NCBI RefSeq assembly: GCF_000787775.1
Contig: NZ_BBPM01000001.1
Location: 131,471 to 195,470, forward strand
Source of the DNA: Streptacidiphilus carbonis
GTDB lineage: Bacteria > Actinomycetota > Actinomycetes > Streptomycetales > Streptomycetaceae
Length of the DNA: 64,000 nucleotides
Reading direction: 5' to 3'
A model generated the notes under the pieces. It was not told the origin of the DNA, did not search any database, and saw only the letters and a list, made by a program, of their open reading frames with translations. How positions within the stretch are numbered: position 1 is the stretch's first letter; every line of letters begins with the position of its first letter. Positions 43,415-52,252 of the stretch are shown here, in pieces. The translations under genes and the position numbers were made by a program.

Positions 43415-44320
43415 ATGACCACCGATACCCACGTTCTCGCCGGAACCCACGCGGGGACCACCCGCCGACCCACCCCGTTCCAACGGCTCGGCCGCTTCGG
43501 CGGCTACGCGGCGATGCTGCTGGCGGCACTGGTCTTCCTCTACCCGCTGCTCTGGATGGTCGGCTCCTCCTTCAAGCCCGGCGCGAGCATCCTCAACGAC
43601 CCGCTCGGCTTCAACCCCTTCCACGCCACGCTGCGCAACTGGACCGGGATGTTCGACAACATCCCGGTGCTGCGGGCGCTGGCCAACACCGCGATCGTGG
43701 TGGTGTTCAAGGGCGGGCTGCTGCTGGTGCTCAGCCCGCTGGCCGGCTACGGCTTCGCCAAGTTCGACTTCCCGTTCAAGGAGGCGCTGTTCGGACTGGT
43801 GCTGCTGACGCTGATGCTGCCGACCCTGGTGCTGATCATTCCGCTGCTGCTGGAGATGAGCCAGCTGAACTGGGTCAACTCCTACCAGGCGCTGATCCTC
43901 CCGGGCGCGGTGGACGCGTTCAGCGTGTTCTGGATGCGGCAGACGATCAGTCAGATCCCGGACGAGCTGCTGGACGCGGCCAGGATCGACGGCTGCGGAC
44001 CGCTCCGCGCGTTCCGCTCGGTGATCGTCCCGGTGCTGCGGCCCAGCCTCGCGGCGCTGGCGGTGCTGTCGCTGTTCAACATCTACAACGACCTGGTCTG
44101 GCCCATCGTCGCGATCAACGACCAGTCGCACGAGACGCTCGCCGTGCTGCTGGCCGGGCTGACCTCCGATGTCAGCGGCGGGCAGTCGGGCGTCAGCAGC
44201 GCCGACCTGTGGGGGCAACTGATGGCGGCCTGCACCTTCGCCACCGTGCCGACGGTGCTGCTGTTCGTCTTCCTGCAGCGGCACTTCATCCGCGGCCTGC
44301 TCGCCGGCAGCAGTCGCTGA
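43415..44320 (+). CDS. Sugar ABC transporter permease (MalG-like)
   Basis: 301 aa, six helices, EAA loop DAARIDGCGPLRAFRSVIVPVLRPSL. Seven nt after the first permease; AAGGAGGA at the end of that gene may serve as ribosome site. No ATPase gene follows: as in other Streptomyces sugar importers, the shared ATPase MsiK probably energises it. Confidence 0.88.
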   Translation: MTTDTHVLAGTHAGTTRRPTPFQRLGRFGGYAAMLLAALVFLYPLLWMVGSSFKPGASILNDPLGFNPFHATLRNWTGMFDNIPVLRALANTAIVVVFKGGLLLVLSPLAGYGFAKFDFPFKEALFGLVLLTLMLPTLVLIIPLLLEMSQLNWVNSYQALILPGAVDAFSVFWMRQTISQIPDELLDAARIDGCGPLRAFRSVIVPVLRPSLAALAVLSLFNIYNDLVWPIVAINDQSHETLAVLLAGLTSDVSGGQSGVSSADLWGQLMAACTFATVPTVLLFVFLQRHFIRGLLAGSSR

Positions 44321-44378
44321 CCTGCCGCCCCTGACCGCCACCTCCACCACTCCCAACGAACGAGGGAACGACCCACCC

Positions 44379-45893
44379 GTGCACCGACTTCCCGGAAACC
44401 AGCGGCAGCATGCCCAGCTCACCGTCCATCCCCTGTTCGAGATCGGCGAGATCGACCCCCGCGTCTTCGGCAGCTTCGTGGAGCACATGGGTCGCTGCCT
44501 CTACACGGGCATCTTCGAGCCGGGCCACCCCGCGGCCGACGCATCCGGCTTCCGCGCGGACGTGGCCGAGCTGATCCGCGAGCTCGGGGTCACCGTGGTC
44601 CGCTACCCGGGCGGCAACTTCGTCTCCGGTTACGACTGGCGCGAGGGGATCGGCCCGGTCGCCGACCGGCCCACCCGCCTCGACCTGGCCTGGCGCTCGA
44701 TCGAGCCCAATCTGGTCGGCCTGGACGAGTTCCTGCCGTGGGCCGGATCGCTCGGCCTGGAACCGGTGATGGCCGTCAACCTCGGCACCGCCGGGACCCT
44801 GGAGGCGGCGCAGCTGGTGGAGTACTGCAACCTCGCCGCCGGCACCACCCTGGCCCGCGAGCGGGCCGCCAACGGGCAGACCGACCCGTACGGCATCCGA
44901 ACCTGGTGCCTGGGCAACGAGATGGACGGCCCCTGGCAGATCGGCCACACCACGGCCGCCGAGTACGGCCGCCGGGCGGCTGAGGCCGGCAAGGCCATGC
45001 GGCTGGTCGACCCCTCGATCGAACTGGTCGCCTGCGGCTCCTCGTTCCGGCACATGCCGACCTTCGGCTCCTGGGAGGCGACCGTCGCCGAACTCACCCT
45101 GGACGTGGCGGACTACATCTCCATGCACGCCTACTACGACGGCACCCAGGACCGCCGCGACTACCTGGCCTCCGGGCAGCGGCTGGAGCGGTTCATCGAC
45201 GATGTGACGGCGACCTGCGACGCGGTCAGCGCCAAGCTCAACTCCGCGCGGCGGATGAAGATCTCGCTGGACGAGTGGAACGTCTGGTCCTCGGCCGCGG
45301 ACTCCTCGCCGGTCGGCCAGACCCGGGAGATCTCGCACGCACCCAGGATCACCGAGGACCCCTATCTGGCCCTGGACGGGGTGGTGCTCGGCGACCTGAT
45401 CATCGGCATCCTCAACCATGCCGACCGGGTGAAGATCGGCTGCCTGTCGCTGCTGGTCAACGTCAGCGCGCCGATCCTCACCGAGCCCGGCGGCGGGGTC
45501 AGCAAGCAGGCGATCTTCCACCCCTTCGCCGCCGCGGCGAAGCTGGCACGGGGCAGAGCGCTGGCCGGCCGGCTGTCCACGCCCGACTACCGCACTCCCA
45601 GCCACGGCTCCGTTCCGCAGGTGGCCACGGCGGTCACCCACGACCCCGCCACCGGGCAGACCGCGGTCTTCGCCACCAACCGCGGCACCGAGCCGATCGA
45701 GCTGACGATCGATCACACCGCCTTCGGCAGCTTCGACCTGAAGTCCGCCCGGACCCTCACCGCGGGCGACCCCCGAGCCCCTCGGGAACTGGGACTGGTG
45801 CCCCTGGTCGAGGTGGACCCGGGGTCCGCGCGGTCGACACTGCTGCTGCCGCCGGAGTCCTGGACGGTGGCCGACGGGGTGGCCACCGCATAG
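44379..45893 (+). CDS. Intracellular alpha-L-arabinofuranosidase, GH51
   Basis: 504 aa without signal peptide. IDPRVFGSFVEHMGRCLYTGI opens the barrel; acid/base Glu181 lies in CLGNEMDGPWQIGH and nucleophile Glu299 in SLDEWNVW; a C-terminal beta-sandwich follows. Removes terminal alpha-L-arabinofuranosyl units from imported oligosaccharides. Last gene of the ABC operon (58 nt gap, GTG start with GAGGGAA before it). Its presence identifies the transporter's substrate as arabinose-containing. Confidence 0.92.
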   Translation: MHRLPGNQRQHAQLTVHPLFEIGEIDPRVFGSFVEHMGRCLYTGIFEPGHPAADASGFRADVAELIRELGVTVVRYPGGNFVSGYDWREGIGPVADRPTRLDLAWRSIEPNLVGLDEFLPWAGSLGLEPVMAVNLGTAGTLEAAQLVEYCNLAAGTTLARERAANGQTDPYGIRTWCLGNEMDGPWQIGHTTAAEYGRRAAEAGKAMRLVDPSIELVACGSSFRHMPTFGSWEATVAELTLDVADYISMHAYYDGTQDRRDYLASGQRLERFIDDVTATCDAVSAKLNSARRMKISLDEWNVWSSAADSSPVGQTREISHAPRITEDPYLALDGVVLGDLIIGILNHADRVKIGCLSLLVNVSAPILTEPGGGVSKQAIFHPFAAAAKLARGRALAGRLSTPDYRTPSHGSVPQVATAVTHDPATGQTAVFATNRGTEPIELTIDHTAFGSFDLKSARTLTAGDPRAPRELGLVPLVEVDPGSARSTLLLPPESWTVADGVATA

Positions 45894-45897
45894 ACAG

Positions 45898-47232
45898 CTA
45901 TGCCGTTGTGAACTGGTTCTGCGGGCGGGGGAGGCCGTAGTGGTCGCGCAGGGTGCGGCCGGTGTAGTCGGTGCGGAACAGGCCGCGTTCCTGGAGGATC
46001 GGCACCACCTGGTCCACAAAGGCCTCCAGTCCGGACGGCAGTACCGGCGGCATGATGTTGAAGCCGTCCGCCGCGCCGCTCTCGAACCAGTGCTGGATGG
46101 TGTCGGCTACCTGGACCGGGGTGCCGGCGAAGGTGCGGTGGCCCCGTCCGCCGCCGAGTCGGGCGATCAGTTGACGTACCGTCAACCGCTCGCGGCGGCC
46201 CAGCTCCACGATCAGGGTGAAGCGGCTCTTGGCGCCTTCGATCTCATCCTCGGTCGGCAGGTCGTCCGGCAGCTCGGCGTCCAGCTCCAACTGCTCCGGG
46301 GCGACCCGCAGCAGCGCGGCGAGCTGCTGCTTGGCGTACTCGGGGAGGATCAGCCGCTCCAGTTCGGCTTCCAGTTCCAAGGCCTCGGCCCGGGTCGCGC
46401 CGATCGCCGGGACGATGCCCGGCAGGATCTTCAGGCCCTCCGGGTCCCGGCCCAGCGCCTTGGCCCTGCTCTTGAGATCCTCGTAGAAGGACTTGCCCTC
46501 CTCGAAGGTCTGCTGTGCGGTGAACACCGCCTCCGCGTAGCGGGCGGCGAAGTCCCTGCCGCTCTCACTCGAACCGGCCTGCACCAGCAGCGGGTAGCCC
46601 TGCGGGGAGCGGGGCACGTTCAGCGGTCCGTCCACCCGGAAGTACTTACCGGCGTGGCCGGTGGCGAAGACTCTGCCCGACTCGGCGTGGACGCCGCGCT
46701 CCTTGTCGCCCACGATCGCGTCGTCGGCCCAGCTGTCCCAGAGCCGGGTGGAGACCTCCAGGAACTCGGCAGCGCGCTCATAGCGGTCCCGGTGCAGCGG
46801 ACTGTCGTCCAGGCCGAAGTTGCGGGCCGCGTCCGCTCCCGCCGTGGTGACGATGTTCCAGCCGGCCCGGCCGCCGGAGACATGGTCCAGCGAGGCGAAC
46901 CGGCGGGCCAGGTTGTACGGCTCGTTGTAGCTGGTGGACGCGGTGGCGATCAGGCCGATCCGACTGGTCGCCCCGGCCAGTGCCGTCAGCAGCACCGTCG
47001 GCTCCAGTTGCCCGCTGGGCCTGCGCCCCGGGTCGCCGAACTGGACCGGGCTGTCCGCGAGGAACAGCGAGTCCAGCTTGCCGCGCTCGGCGATCCGGGC
47101 CAGGTTCCGGTAGTGCTCGACGTCCGTGTGGGCCAGCGGATCGCTCTGCGGCAGCCGCCAGGCCGCCTCGTGGTGCCCGACGCTCATCAGGAACGCGTTG
47201 AGATGGAGCCGGCGGGGGTTCTGCTGGGTCAT
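45898..47232 (-). CDS. LLM-class flavin monooxygenase (NtaA/SnaA/DszA family)
   Basis: 444 aa. N-terminal LHLNAFLMSVGHHEAAWRLPQSD, LARIAERGKLDSLFLADSP, SGGRAGWNIVTT and FAARYAEAVFTAQQT are signatures of the two-component FMNH2-dependent monooxygenases acting on sulfonates, dibenzothiophene sulfone or aminopolycarboxylates. Divergent from the sulfonate ABC operon, so oxidative desulfonation of an organosulfonate is the best inference; the flavin reductase must be elsewhere. GGAGAG before ATG 47232. A 10-bp repeat (gtccgttgcg, three copies, 47244-47273) lies in its leader. Confidence 0.82.
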   Translation of the reverse strand: MTQQNPRRLHLNAFLMSVGHHEAAWRLPQSDPLAHTDVEHYRNLARIAERGKLDSLFLADSPVQFGDPGRRPSGQLEPTVLLTALAGATSRIGLIATASTSYNEPYNLARRFASLDHVSGGRAGWNIVTTAGADAARNFGLDDSPLHRDRYERAAEFLEVSTRLWDSWADDAIVGDKERGVHAESGRVFATGHAGKYFRVDGPLNVPRSPQGYPLLVQAGSSESGRDFAARYAEAVFTAQQTFEEGKSFYEDLKSRAKALGRDPEGLKILPGIVPAIGATRAEALELEAELERLILPEYAKQQLAALLRVAPEQLELDAELPDDLPTEDEIEGAKSRFTLIVELGRRERLTVRQLIARLGGGRGHRTFAGTPVQVADTIQHWFESGAADGFNIMPPVLPSGLEAFVDQVVPILQERGLFRTDYTGRTLRDHYGLPRPQNQFTTA

Positions 47233-47431
47233 CGGGACTCTCCGTCCGTTGCGGTCCGTTGCGGTCCGTTGCGTTCTGCCGTCCGTGGCGCCTCGGCGCG
47301 CGACGAAGTACCCGGGGAGAAGCCACCCGGGAATTCAGGGGAATCGGCCGTGTTCCTGCTTCCGGCCCTGACGGCGAGGCTAGCAGCGGTCTGAGTTCCC
47401 GGCGGAGTTAATTCCACCGCTGGAACAAACA

Positions 47432-47461
47432 TTGCCGACGCCGTGCGGGCCCGGTTAGGGT
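47432..47461 (+). promoter_or_regulatory. Promoter for the sulfonate operon leader
   Basis: TTGCCG (47432-47437), 18-bp spacer, TAGGGT (47456-47461). The expected start of transcription, about 7 nt downstream, coincides with the ATG of the leader peptide at 47468, which implies a leaderless message. Confidence 0.5.
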
Positions 47462-47467
47462 CGGACC

Positions 47468-47560
47468 ATGAACCCGATGGAGCACCTCGAAGAGCAGGCG
47501 CACCGCGCCGGCCTCGGTGCCGCGCGATGTCGTCGCCGCTGTCGGCCTTTCTGTCGCTGA
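47468..47560 (+). CDS. Cysteine-rich leader peptide upstream of the sulfonate ABC operon
   Basis: A 30-codon frame starting MNPMEHLEEQAH and ending ARCRRRCRPFCR. Three cysteines fall within its last ten residues, all using TGT, an uncommon codon at this GC content. No ribosome site; the ATG sits at the predicted transcription start. Cys-rich leaderless upstream ORFs are known to sense cysteine supply by ribosome stalling before sulfur genes in mycobacteria. The 186 nt to the next gene contain an imperfect hairpin (47647-47672) that could act as attenuator or sequester a start. Function inferred from position and composition only. Confidence 0.55.
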   Translation: MNPMEHLEEQAHRAGLGAARCRRRCRPFCR

Positions 47561-47646
47561 ACCGGCCCCGACCTGCGTTGATTCAGACCCGCCCTCGGCC
47601 GATTCGGCCGGCCGGTCGCTGCCGTCCCTCTTCTCGCCCTTCCCGT

Positions 47647-47672
47647 GTGCGCGCTCGGAATTGAGCACGCAC
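47647..47672 (+). promoter_or_regulatory. Imperfect hairpin in the sulfonate operon leader
   Basis: GTGCGCGCTC pairs with GAGCACGCAC around GGAATT (eight of ten pairs), between the leader peptide and the binding-protein gene. Confidence 0.35.
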
Positions 47673-47746
47673 GGCGATATGCACAGCACGCCATTTCCCC
47701 GCGCCGCCGTGCGCTCCTTTTCCGTGCCCGACCAGAGGAAATCCAC

Positions 47747-48820
47747 GTGCCCAGCTCCAGAACCACACCAGCTCCCGGCCCGAACCGGCGGCTCTTTATG
47801 CAGGCGCTGCTCGGCACCGGTGCCGCTCTCGGACTGAGCGCCTGCGCCACCGCGGCAGCCAGCGGTCCCGCACTGTCCACGACCGCTGCTCTGCCGAGCT
47901 CGGTTCCGGCCGGGACCTCGCTCAAGATCGCCTCGTACCTCGGGGCCCAGCAGCTCCAACTGCAGCTCGCCGGGCTGCTGGACAACCTGCCGTTCAGTGT
48001 CGCCGGCTGGCCCAGCATCGGCGCCGGGCCCGATGTGATCAACGCCTTCCGGGCCAGGTCGCTGGACCTGGGCAACAATGCCGGCATCCCGCCGATCCAG
48101 GCGCGCTACCAGGGCTATGACGCACGCATCGTGGCCCTCGACCTGACCCGCAAGCCGACGTATGTCTTCGCCACCAAGCCGCACAGCGACATCCAGGCGG
48201 TGGACCAGTTCGCAGGCAGGAAACTGGCGTTCTCCCAGGGGCAGGCCCAAGGTGTGGTCCTGCTACGGGCGTTGAAGCAGGCGGGGCTCAAGGACTCCGA
48301 CGTCACCCTGGTCCCGCTGACCAGCAATCAGTTCCTGACCGCTCTGGAGGCGGGCCAGGTCGACATCGCGCCGCTGGCCGTCTCCCAGGTGCCCGCCTAT
48401 CTGAACCGCTACGGCTCGGACGGCGCCCACACCATCACCACCGACGTCGTGGACCTGCTCAACCTGCTCTGGGCGCCGGCCTCCGTGCTGGCCGACCCGG
48501 GGAAGGCGGCTGCGATCGCGGCGTTCATCCCGATCTGGGCCAAGGGGCTGGTCTGGGTGTACGAGCATCCGGACGCCTGGAACGAGGACTACTACGTCAA
48601 GACCCAGAACATCTCCCCCGCCCAGGCCAAGCAGGTCACCGCACTCAGCAACAAACCGCTCCTGCCCACGAGTTGGGCCGAAGCCATCGCCTGGGAGCAG
48701 GAGACCGTCGACCTGCTCGCAGCGGGCGGCTTCGTGAAGTCCTTCAAGGCCGATGTGCTGTTCGACCGCCGCTTCGAGCATCTCGCGGCAGCCGCCGTCC
48801 CCGCCCAGTATCGGAGCTGA
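47747..48820 (+). CDS. Sulfonate/aliphatic-sulfonate ABC transporter substrate-binding lipoprotein
   Basis: 357 aa. Signal NRRLFMQALLGTGAALGLSAC, with lipobox LSAC and a Tat-like RR. The SsuA/TauA-type fold shows in LDLGNNAGIPPIQARYQGYDARIVAL, GRKLAFSQGQAQGVVLLRALKQAGL and LTSNQFLTALEAGQVDIAPL. GTG 47747 has AGAGGAA 6 nt upstream; a longer frame from 47645 is unlikely. Captures alkanesulfonates or related organosulfur outside the cell for the following permease and ATPase. Confidence 0.85.
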   Translation: MPSSRTTPAPGPNRRLFMQALLGTGAALGLSACATAAASGPALSTTAALPSSVPAGTSLKIASYLGAQQLQLQLAGLLDNLPFSVAGWPSIGAGPDVINAFRARSLDLGNNAGIPPIQARYQGYDARIVALDLTRKPTYVFATKPHSDIQAVDQFAGRKLAFSQGQAQGVVLLRALKQAGLKDSDVTLVPLTSNQFLTALEAGQVDIAPLAVSQVPAYLNRYGSDGAHTITTDVVDLLNLLWAPASVLADPGKAAAIAAFIPIWAKGLVWVYEHPDAWNEDYYVKTQNISPAQAKQVTALSNKPLLPTSWAEAIAWEQETVDLLAAGGFVKSFKADVLFDRRFEHLAAAAVPAQYRS

Positions 48821-48825
48821 ACCCC

Positions 48826-49716
48826 GTGACCGACACCGTAACCGGCGCCGTCTCCGGCACCCTCGCTCCACCGGCCGCCGTCCCTGGCACTCCGGTCCGC
48901 CGCTCCTCCGCCCCGCCCGGTACGGTGGTCCGCCACCGCACCCGGCGGCTGGCGCCTGGACGGCGCCTGCCCTACTCCCGCCTGGCGGGCCCGCTGCTGC
49001 TGCTCCTGGTCTGGTCGCTCGGCAGCGTCACCGGCGTCGTCGATCCCCGGGTGCTGCCCGCGCCGTGGACGGTCGTGCACACCGGAGCCCACCTCTGGGT
49101 GTCCGGCACCCTGCGCACCGACATCGCCACCTCGCTCTGGCGGGCCGCCCAGGGCTTCGCCATCGGCCTGACCGTCGGCGTCGTGCTGGCCCTGGTGGCC
49201 GGCCTCAGCCGGACCGGTGAGGCGCTGATCGACGGCACGGTGCAGATCAACCGCTCGGTGCCGACACTCGGGCTGATCCCGCTGTTCATCCTCTGGTTGG
49301 GGATCGGGGAGACCTTCAAGGTGGCGATCATCGCGATCGTCGTCTACATCCCGATCTACCTCAATCTGTACTCGGCCCTGGCCGGCATCGACACGCGCTA
49401 CGTCCAACTGTCCGAAGTGCTGCGGCTGAGCCGGTGGCAGTTCATCCGACAGGTCGTCATACCCGGCTCGCTGCCCGGCTTCTTCGTCGGCCTGCGGCTC
49501 GGGGTGACCGGTTCCTGGCTCTCGCTGGTGGTGCTGGAGCAGATCAACGCCACCAACGGCCTCGGCTACATGATGTTCCAGGCCCAGAACTACGGCCAGA
49601 CCGACGTGATCGTCCTCGGTCTGCTGATCTACGGCATCTTCGGCTTCGTCTCGGACTCCGTGGTCCGACTTCTCGAACGGAGGGTGCTGGCATGGCGGCA
49701 CTCCTTGAGCAGCTAG
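48826..49716 (+). CDS. Sulfonate ABC transporter permease (SsuC-like)
   Basis: 296 aa. A proline/threonine-rich N-terminus then six helices; conserved [28 protein letters not shown] and the ATPase-contact loop [26 protein letters not shown]. Begins 5 nt after the binding protein and overlaps the ATPase gene by 25 bp. Confidence 0.88.
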   Translation: MTDTVTGAVSGTLAPPAAVPGTPVRRSSAPPGTVVRHRTRRLAPGRRLPYSRLAGPLLLLLVWSLGSVTGVVDPRVLPAPWTVVHTGAHLWVSGTLRTDIATSLWRAAQGFAIGLTVGVVLALVAGLSRTGEALIDGTVQINRSVPTLGLIPLFILWLGIGETFKVAIIAIVVYIPIYLNLYSALAGIDTRYVQLSEVLRLSRWQFIRQVVIPGSLPGFFVGLRLGVTGSWLSLVVLEQINATNGLGYMMFQAQNYGQTDVIVLGLLIYGIFGFVSDSVVRLLERRVLAWRHSLSS

Positions 49717-50468
49717 CCCCCTCGTCCTCGGTCCGCATCGGTGGACTGACCCGCAGCTTCGGTGAACGGGTGGTCCTGGACGGCGTCGACCTGGAGATCC
49801 CGCCGGGCCAGTTCGTGGCCCTGCTCGGCCACAGCGGTTCCGGCAAGAGCACGCTGCTGCGGGCCATCGCCGACCTCGACCACGGGGCGAGCGGATCCGG
49901 TGAGCTGCTGGCGCCCGAGCGGGTCTCGGTGGTCTTCCAGGACTCCCGGCTGCTGCCTTGGCGCCGTGTCCTGGACAACGTCGTCCTCGGCGCCCGGGGA
50001 AAGGACGACGAGGGCAGGAACCCCGTCGAGCGCGGCCTCGCGGCCCTGGCCGAGGTCGGCCTGGCCGGCCGCGAGCGGGCCTGGCCCAGCCAGCTCTCGG
50101 GCGGTGAGCAGCAACGCGCGGCACTGGCCCGCTCACTGGTCTGGGAGCCGGAACTGCTGCTGGCCGACGAGCCGTTCGGCGCCCTCGACGCGCTCACCCG
50201 GATCAGGATGCACACCCTGCTGCGCGAACTGTGGGAGCGCCACCGCCCCTCGGTGCTGCTGGTCACCCACGACGTGGACGAGGCGGTCGTGCTGGCCGAC
50301 CGGGTCCTGGTGCTCGACGGGGGCCGCTTCAGCCTGGACCTGACCATCGGCCTGGACCATCCGCGCTCCTACCGCGATCCCCGTCTCGCCGAGTACCGCG
50401 AGCAGTTGCTCAGTGCTCTCGGCGTCGACCAGGACGACAACCATCCTGCCAAGGAGGCAACGGCATGA
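49692..50468 (+). CDS. Sulfonate ABC transporter ATP-binding protein (SsuB-like)
   Basis: 258 aa. Walker [10 protein letters not shown] (about 46-54), Q-loop [17 protein letters not shown], signature LSGGEQQR, Walker [13 protein letters not shown] and switch His in [13 protein letters not shown] 49692 lies within the permease gene with GGAGG before it. Energises sulfonate uptake. Confidence 0.9.
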   Translation: MAALLEQLAPSSSVRIGGLTRSFGERVVLDGVDLEIPPGQFVALLGHSGSGKSTLLRAIADLDHGASGSGELLAPERVSVVFQDSRLLPWRRVLDNVVLGARGKDDEGRNPVERGLAALAEVGLAGRERAWPSQLSGGEQQRAALARSLVWEPELLLADEPFGALDALTRIRMHTLLRELWERHRPSVLLVTHDVDEAVVLADRVLVLDGGRFSLDLTIGLDHPRSYRDPRLAEYREQLLSALGVDQDDNHPAKEATA

Positions 50469-51385
50469 CCATCACGGAAAGCAGTACCGGCACCGCCACC
50501 GCGATCACCGTACGCAAGGTCACCGGACGGATCGGCGCCGAGATCAGCGGTGTCGACCTCTCCCGCGAGCTGGACCCCGGGACGGTGGCCGCGCTGCGGA
50601 CCGCCGTCAACGAGCACAAAGCGCTGGTCTTCCGCGACGTGCACCTCGACGACGCCGGCCAGGAACGCTTCGCCCGCAGCTTCGGCGAGCTCACCACCGC
50701 GCACCCCACCGTCCCGGCCCAGGAGGGCGCTCCGAACGTGCTGCCGGTCGACAGCGAGCAGGGCCGGGCCAACCACTGGCACACCGACGTCACATTCGTC
50801 CTCAACCCGCCGCAGCTGAGCACCCTGCGCTCGATCGTGATCCCGCCCTACGGCGGCGAGACCCTGATCGCCAACTCCGCCGCGGCCTACCGCGACCTCC
50901 CGGCCCCGCTGCGCGCCTTCGCCGACACCCTCTGGGCCGTCCACACCAACGACTACGACTACGCCGTCCCGCAGGAGGGCCTGGACGAGGAGGCGCGGGA
51001 GCGCCGGTCGGTCTTCACCTCGATCACCTACGAGACCGTCCACCCGGTGGTCCGGGTGCACCCGCTGACCGGCGAGCGCGGCCTGTTCATCGGCGGCTTC
51101 GCCCAGCGCATCGTCGGCCTGTCGGCCGCCGAGTCCCGGGACGTCCTGCGCCTGCTCCAGTCCTACGTCACCCGCCCGGAGAACGTGCTCCGCTGGCGCT
51201 GGGAACCCGACCAGCTGGTGCTCTTCGACAACCGCATCACCCAGCACTACGCCGTCGACAACTACGACGACCAGCCCCGCCGCCTCAACCGCGTCACCGT
51301 CGCCGGCGACGTCCCGGTCGGCCCCGACGGCTCCAAGAGCCACTCGGTGAAGGGCGACGCCTCGCACTACACGCCGCTGCCGTAA
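50465..51385 (+). CDS. TauD/TfdA-family Fe(II)/2-oxoglutarate dioxygenase
   Basis: 306 aa. Iron ligands His106-x-Asp108 in NHWHTDVTF and His261 in ITQHYAVDNY; the 2-oxoglutarate Arg follows in QPRRLNRVTVAGD. Family members oxidise taurine, alkyl sulfates or other alkanesulfonates to release sulfite or sulfate. ATG overlaps the ATPase stop by 4 bp, so transport and cleavage are coupled; the locus thus has two sulfonate oxygenases (this and the LLM enzyme) with different cofactors. Confidence 0.9.
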   Translation: MTITESSTGTATAITVRKVTGRIGAEISGVDLSRELDPGTVAALRTAVNEHKALVFRDVHLDDAGQERFARSFGELTTAHPTVPAQEGAPNVLPVDSEQGRANHWHTDVTFVLNPPQLSTLRSIVIPPYGGETLIANSAAAYRDLPAPLRAFADTLWAVHTNDYDYAVPQEGLDEEARERRSVFTSITYETVHPVVRVHPLTGERGLFIGGFAQRIVGLSAAESRDVLRLLQSYVTRPENVLRWRWEPDQLVLFDNRITQHYAVDNYDDQPRRLNRVTVAGDVPVGPDGSKSHSVKGDASHYTPLP

Positions 51386-51398
51386 CAGCGAGGTCAGC

Positions 51399-51436
51399 GA
51401 GCCCCGCCCGCCGGCTCTCGCCGGCGGGCGGGGCTC
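51399..51436. terminator. Bidirectional terminator
   Basis: A 17-bp perfect GC-rich inverted repeat (51399-51415 / 51420-51436) with TCTC loop; it reaches into the stop codon of the convergent methyltransferase gene. Confidence 0.8.
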
Positions 51437-52205
51437 ATGCGTTGGCGCCGAGCCGACGGGCGAGGTGGACGGTGATGTCGGCGGCGATGCCGACGGTCTC
51501 CGGCAGCACCTGCACGATCCGGTCGAAGACCTGCTCCCGCACCGGGTCGGGCAGTTGCAGATAGGCCGAGACGGTGGACAGATAGCCGACGAACTCGTGG
51601 GCGGTCATGGTGAACCGGCGTTCGATCACCGTCTGTCGGACATCGCCGAACCACTCGGAGCGTTGCAGTTCGGTGCCCGGCCACTGCATCGCCTGCTCCG
51701 GAGGCGTCCCGTCCGGGGAGGGAACGTCGTCGCTCTCCAGGAACGGCGCGCGGGCCGCGCGCACGGCCTCCTCCACCGCGGGGTCGGCCAGCTCGACCGG
51801 GCCGCCGACGCAGGCGAACACACCACCCGCTTCCAGCAGCGCGGCCATCCGCGACCAACGGCCCTCCGGTTCGGTCCAGTGCAGCGCCGCCGCCGCATAG
51901 ACCAGCCCGTACGTCTCACCGGGCCGAAGGTCCTCGAACGCGGCCTGCACCGTCCTGACGCCCGTCGGCACCCGCTTGCGCAGCTCGGCGAGCATGGCCC
52001 CGTCCGGCTCGGTCGCGGTGACGGCGACGCCCCGTTCGGCGAACAGGCGTGTTGCCTTCCCGGTCCCGGCGCCGATCTCCAGAGCGGTCCGGACCGGACG
52101 GCCGGCGTACTCCGTCACCGTGTCGAAGAGCTCCGCGCCGTACCCCGGTCGAAACCGCTCATAGGCTTCCGCCATCACCCCGAAGCTCAACGCGCGACCA
52201 GACAT
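51435..52205 (-). CDS. Class I SAM-dependent methyltransferase
   Basis: 256 aa. Motif I ALEIGAGTGKATRLFAERG, motif II VTATEPDGAMLAELRKR, LVYAAAALHWTEPEGRW and a C-terminal helical cap typical of the small-molecule or trans-aconitate-type methyltransferases. Substrate unknown. ATG 52205 (MSGRALSFG) is preferred to ATG 52214, since AGGA stands 9 nt before it. Confidence 0.8.
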   Translation of the reverse strand: MSGRALSFGVMAEAYERFRPGYGAELFDTVTEYAGRPVRTALEIGAGTGKATRLFAERGVAVTATEPDGAMLAELRKRVPTGVRTVQAAFEDLRPGETYGLVYAAAALHWTEPEGRWSRMAALLEAGGVFACVGGPVELADPAVEEAVRAARAPFLESDDVPSPDGTPPEQAMQWPGTELQRSEWFGDVRQTVIERRFTMTAHEFVGYLSTVSAYLQLPDPVREQVFDRIVQVLPETVGIAADITVHLARRLGANA

Positions 52206-52252
52206 GGTGAGCATCCTGGCACGGGCTGCGCTGCGGGTGCCCGATCTCAGCG

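Noticed and set aside
47645..47746. Upstream extension of the sulfonate-binding protein
   Set aside because: It would put 34 Arg-rich residues before the signal peptide and lacks a ribosome site; GTG 47747 has AGAGGAA at the right distance.
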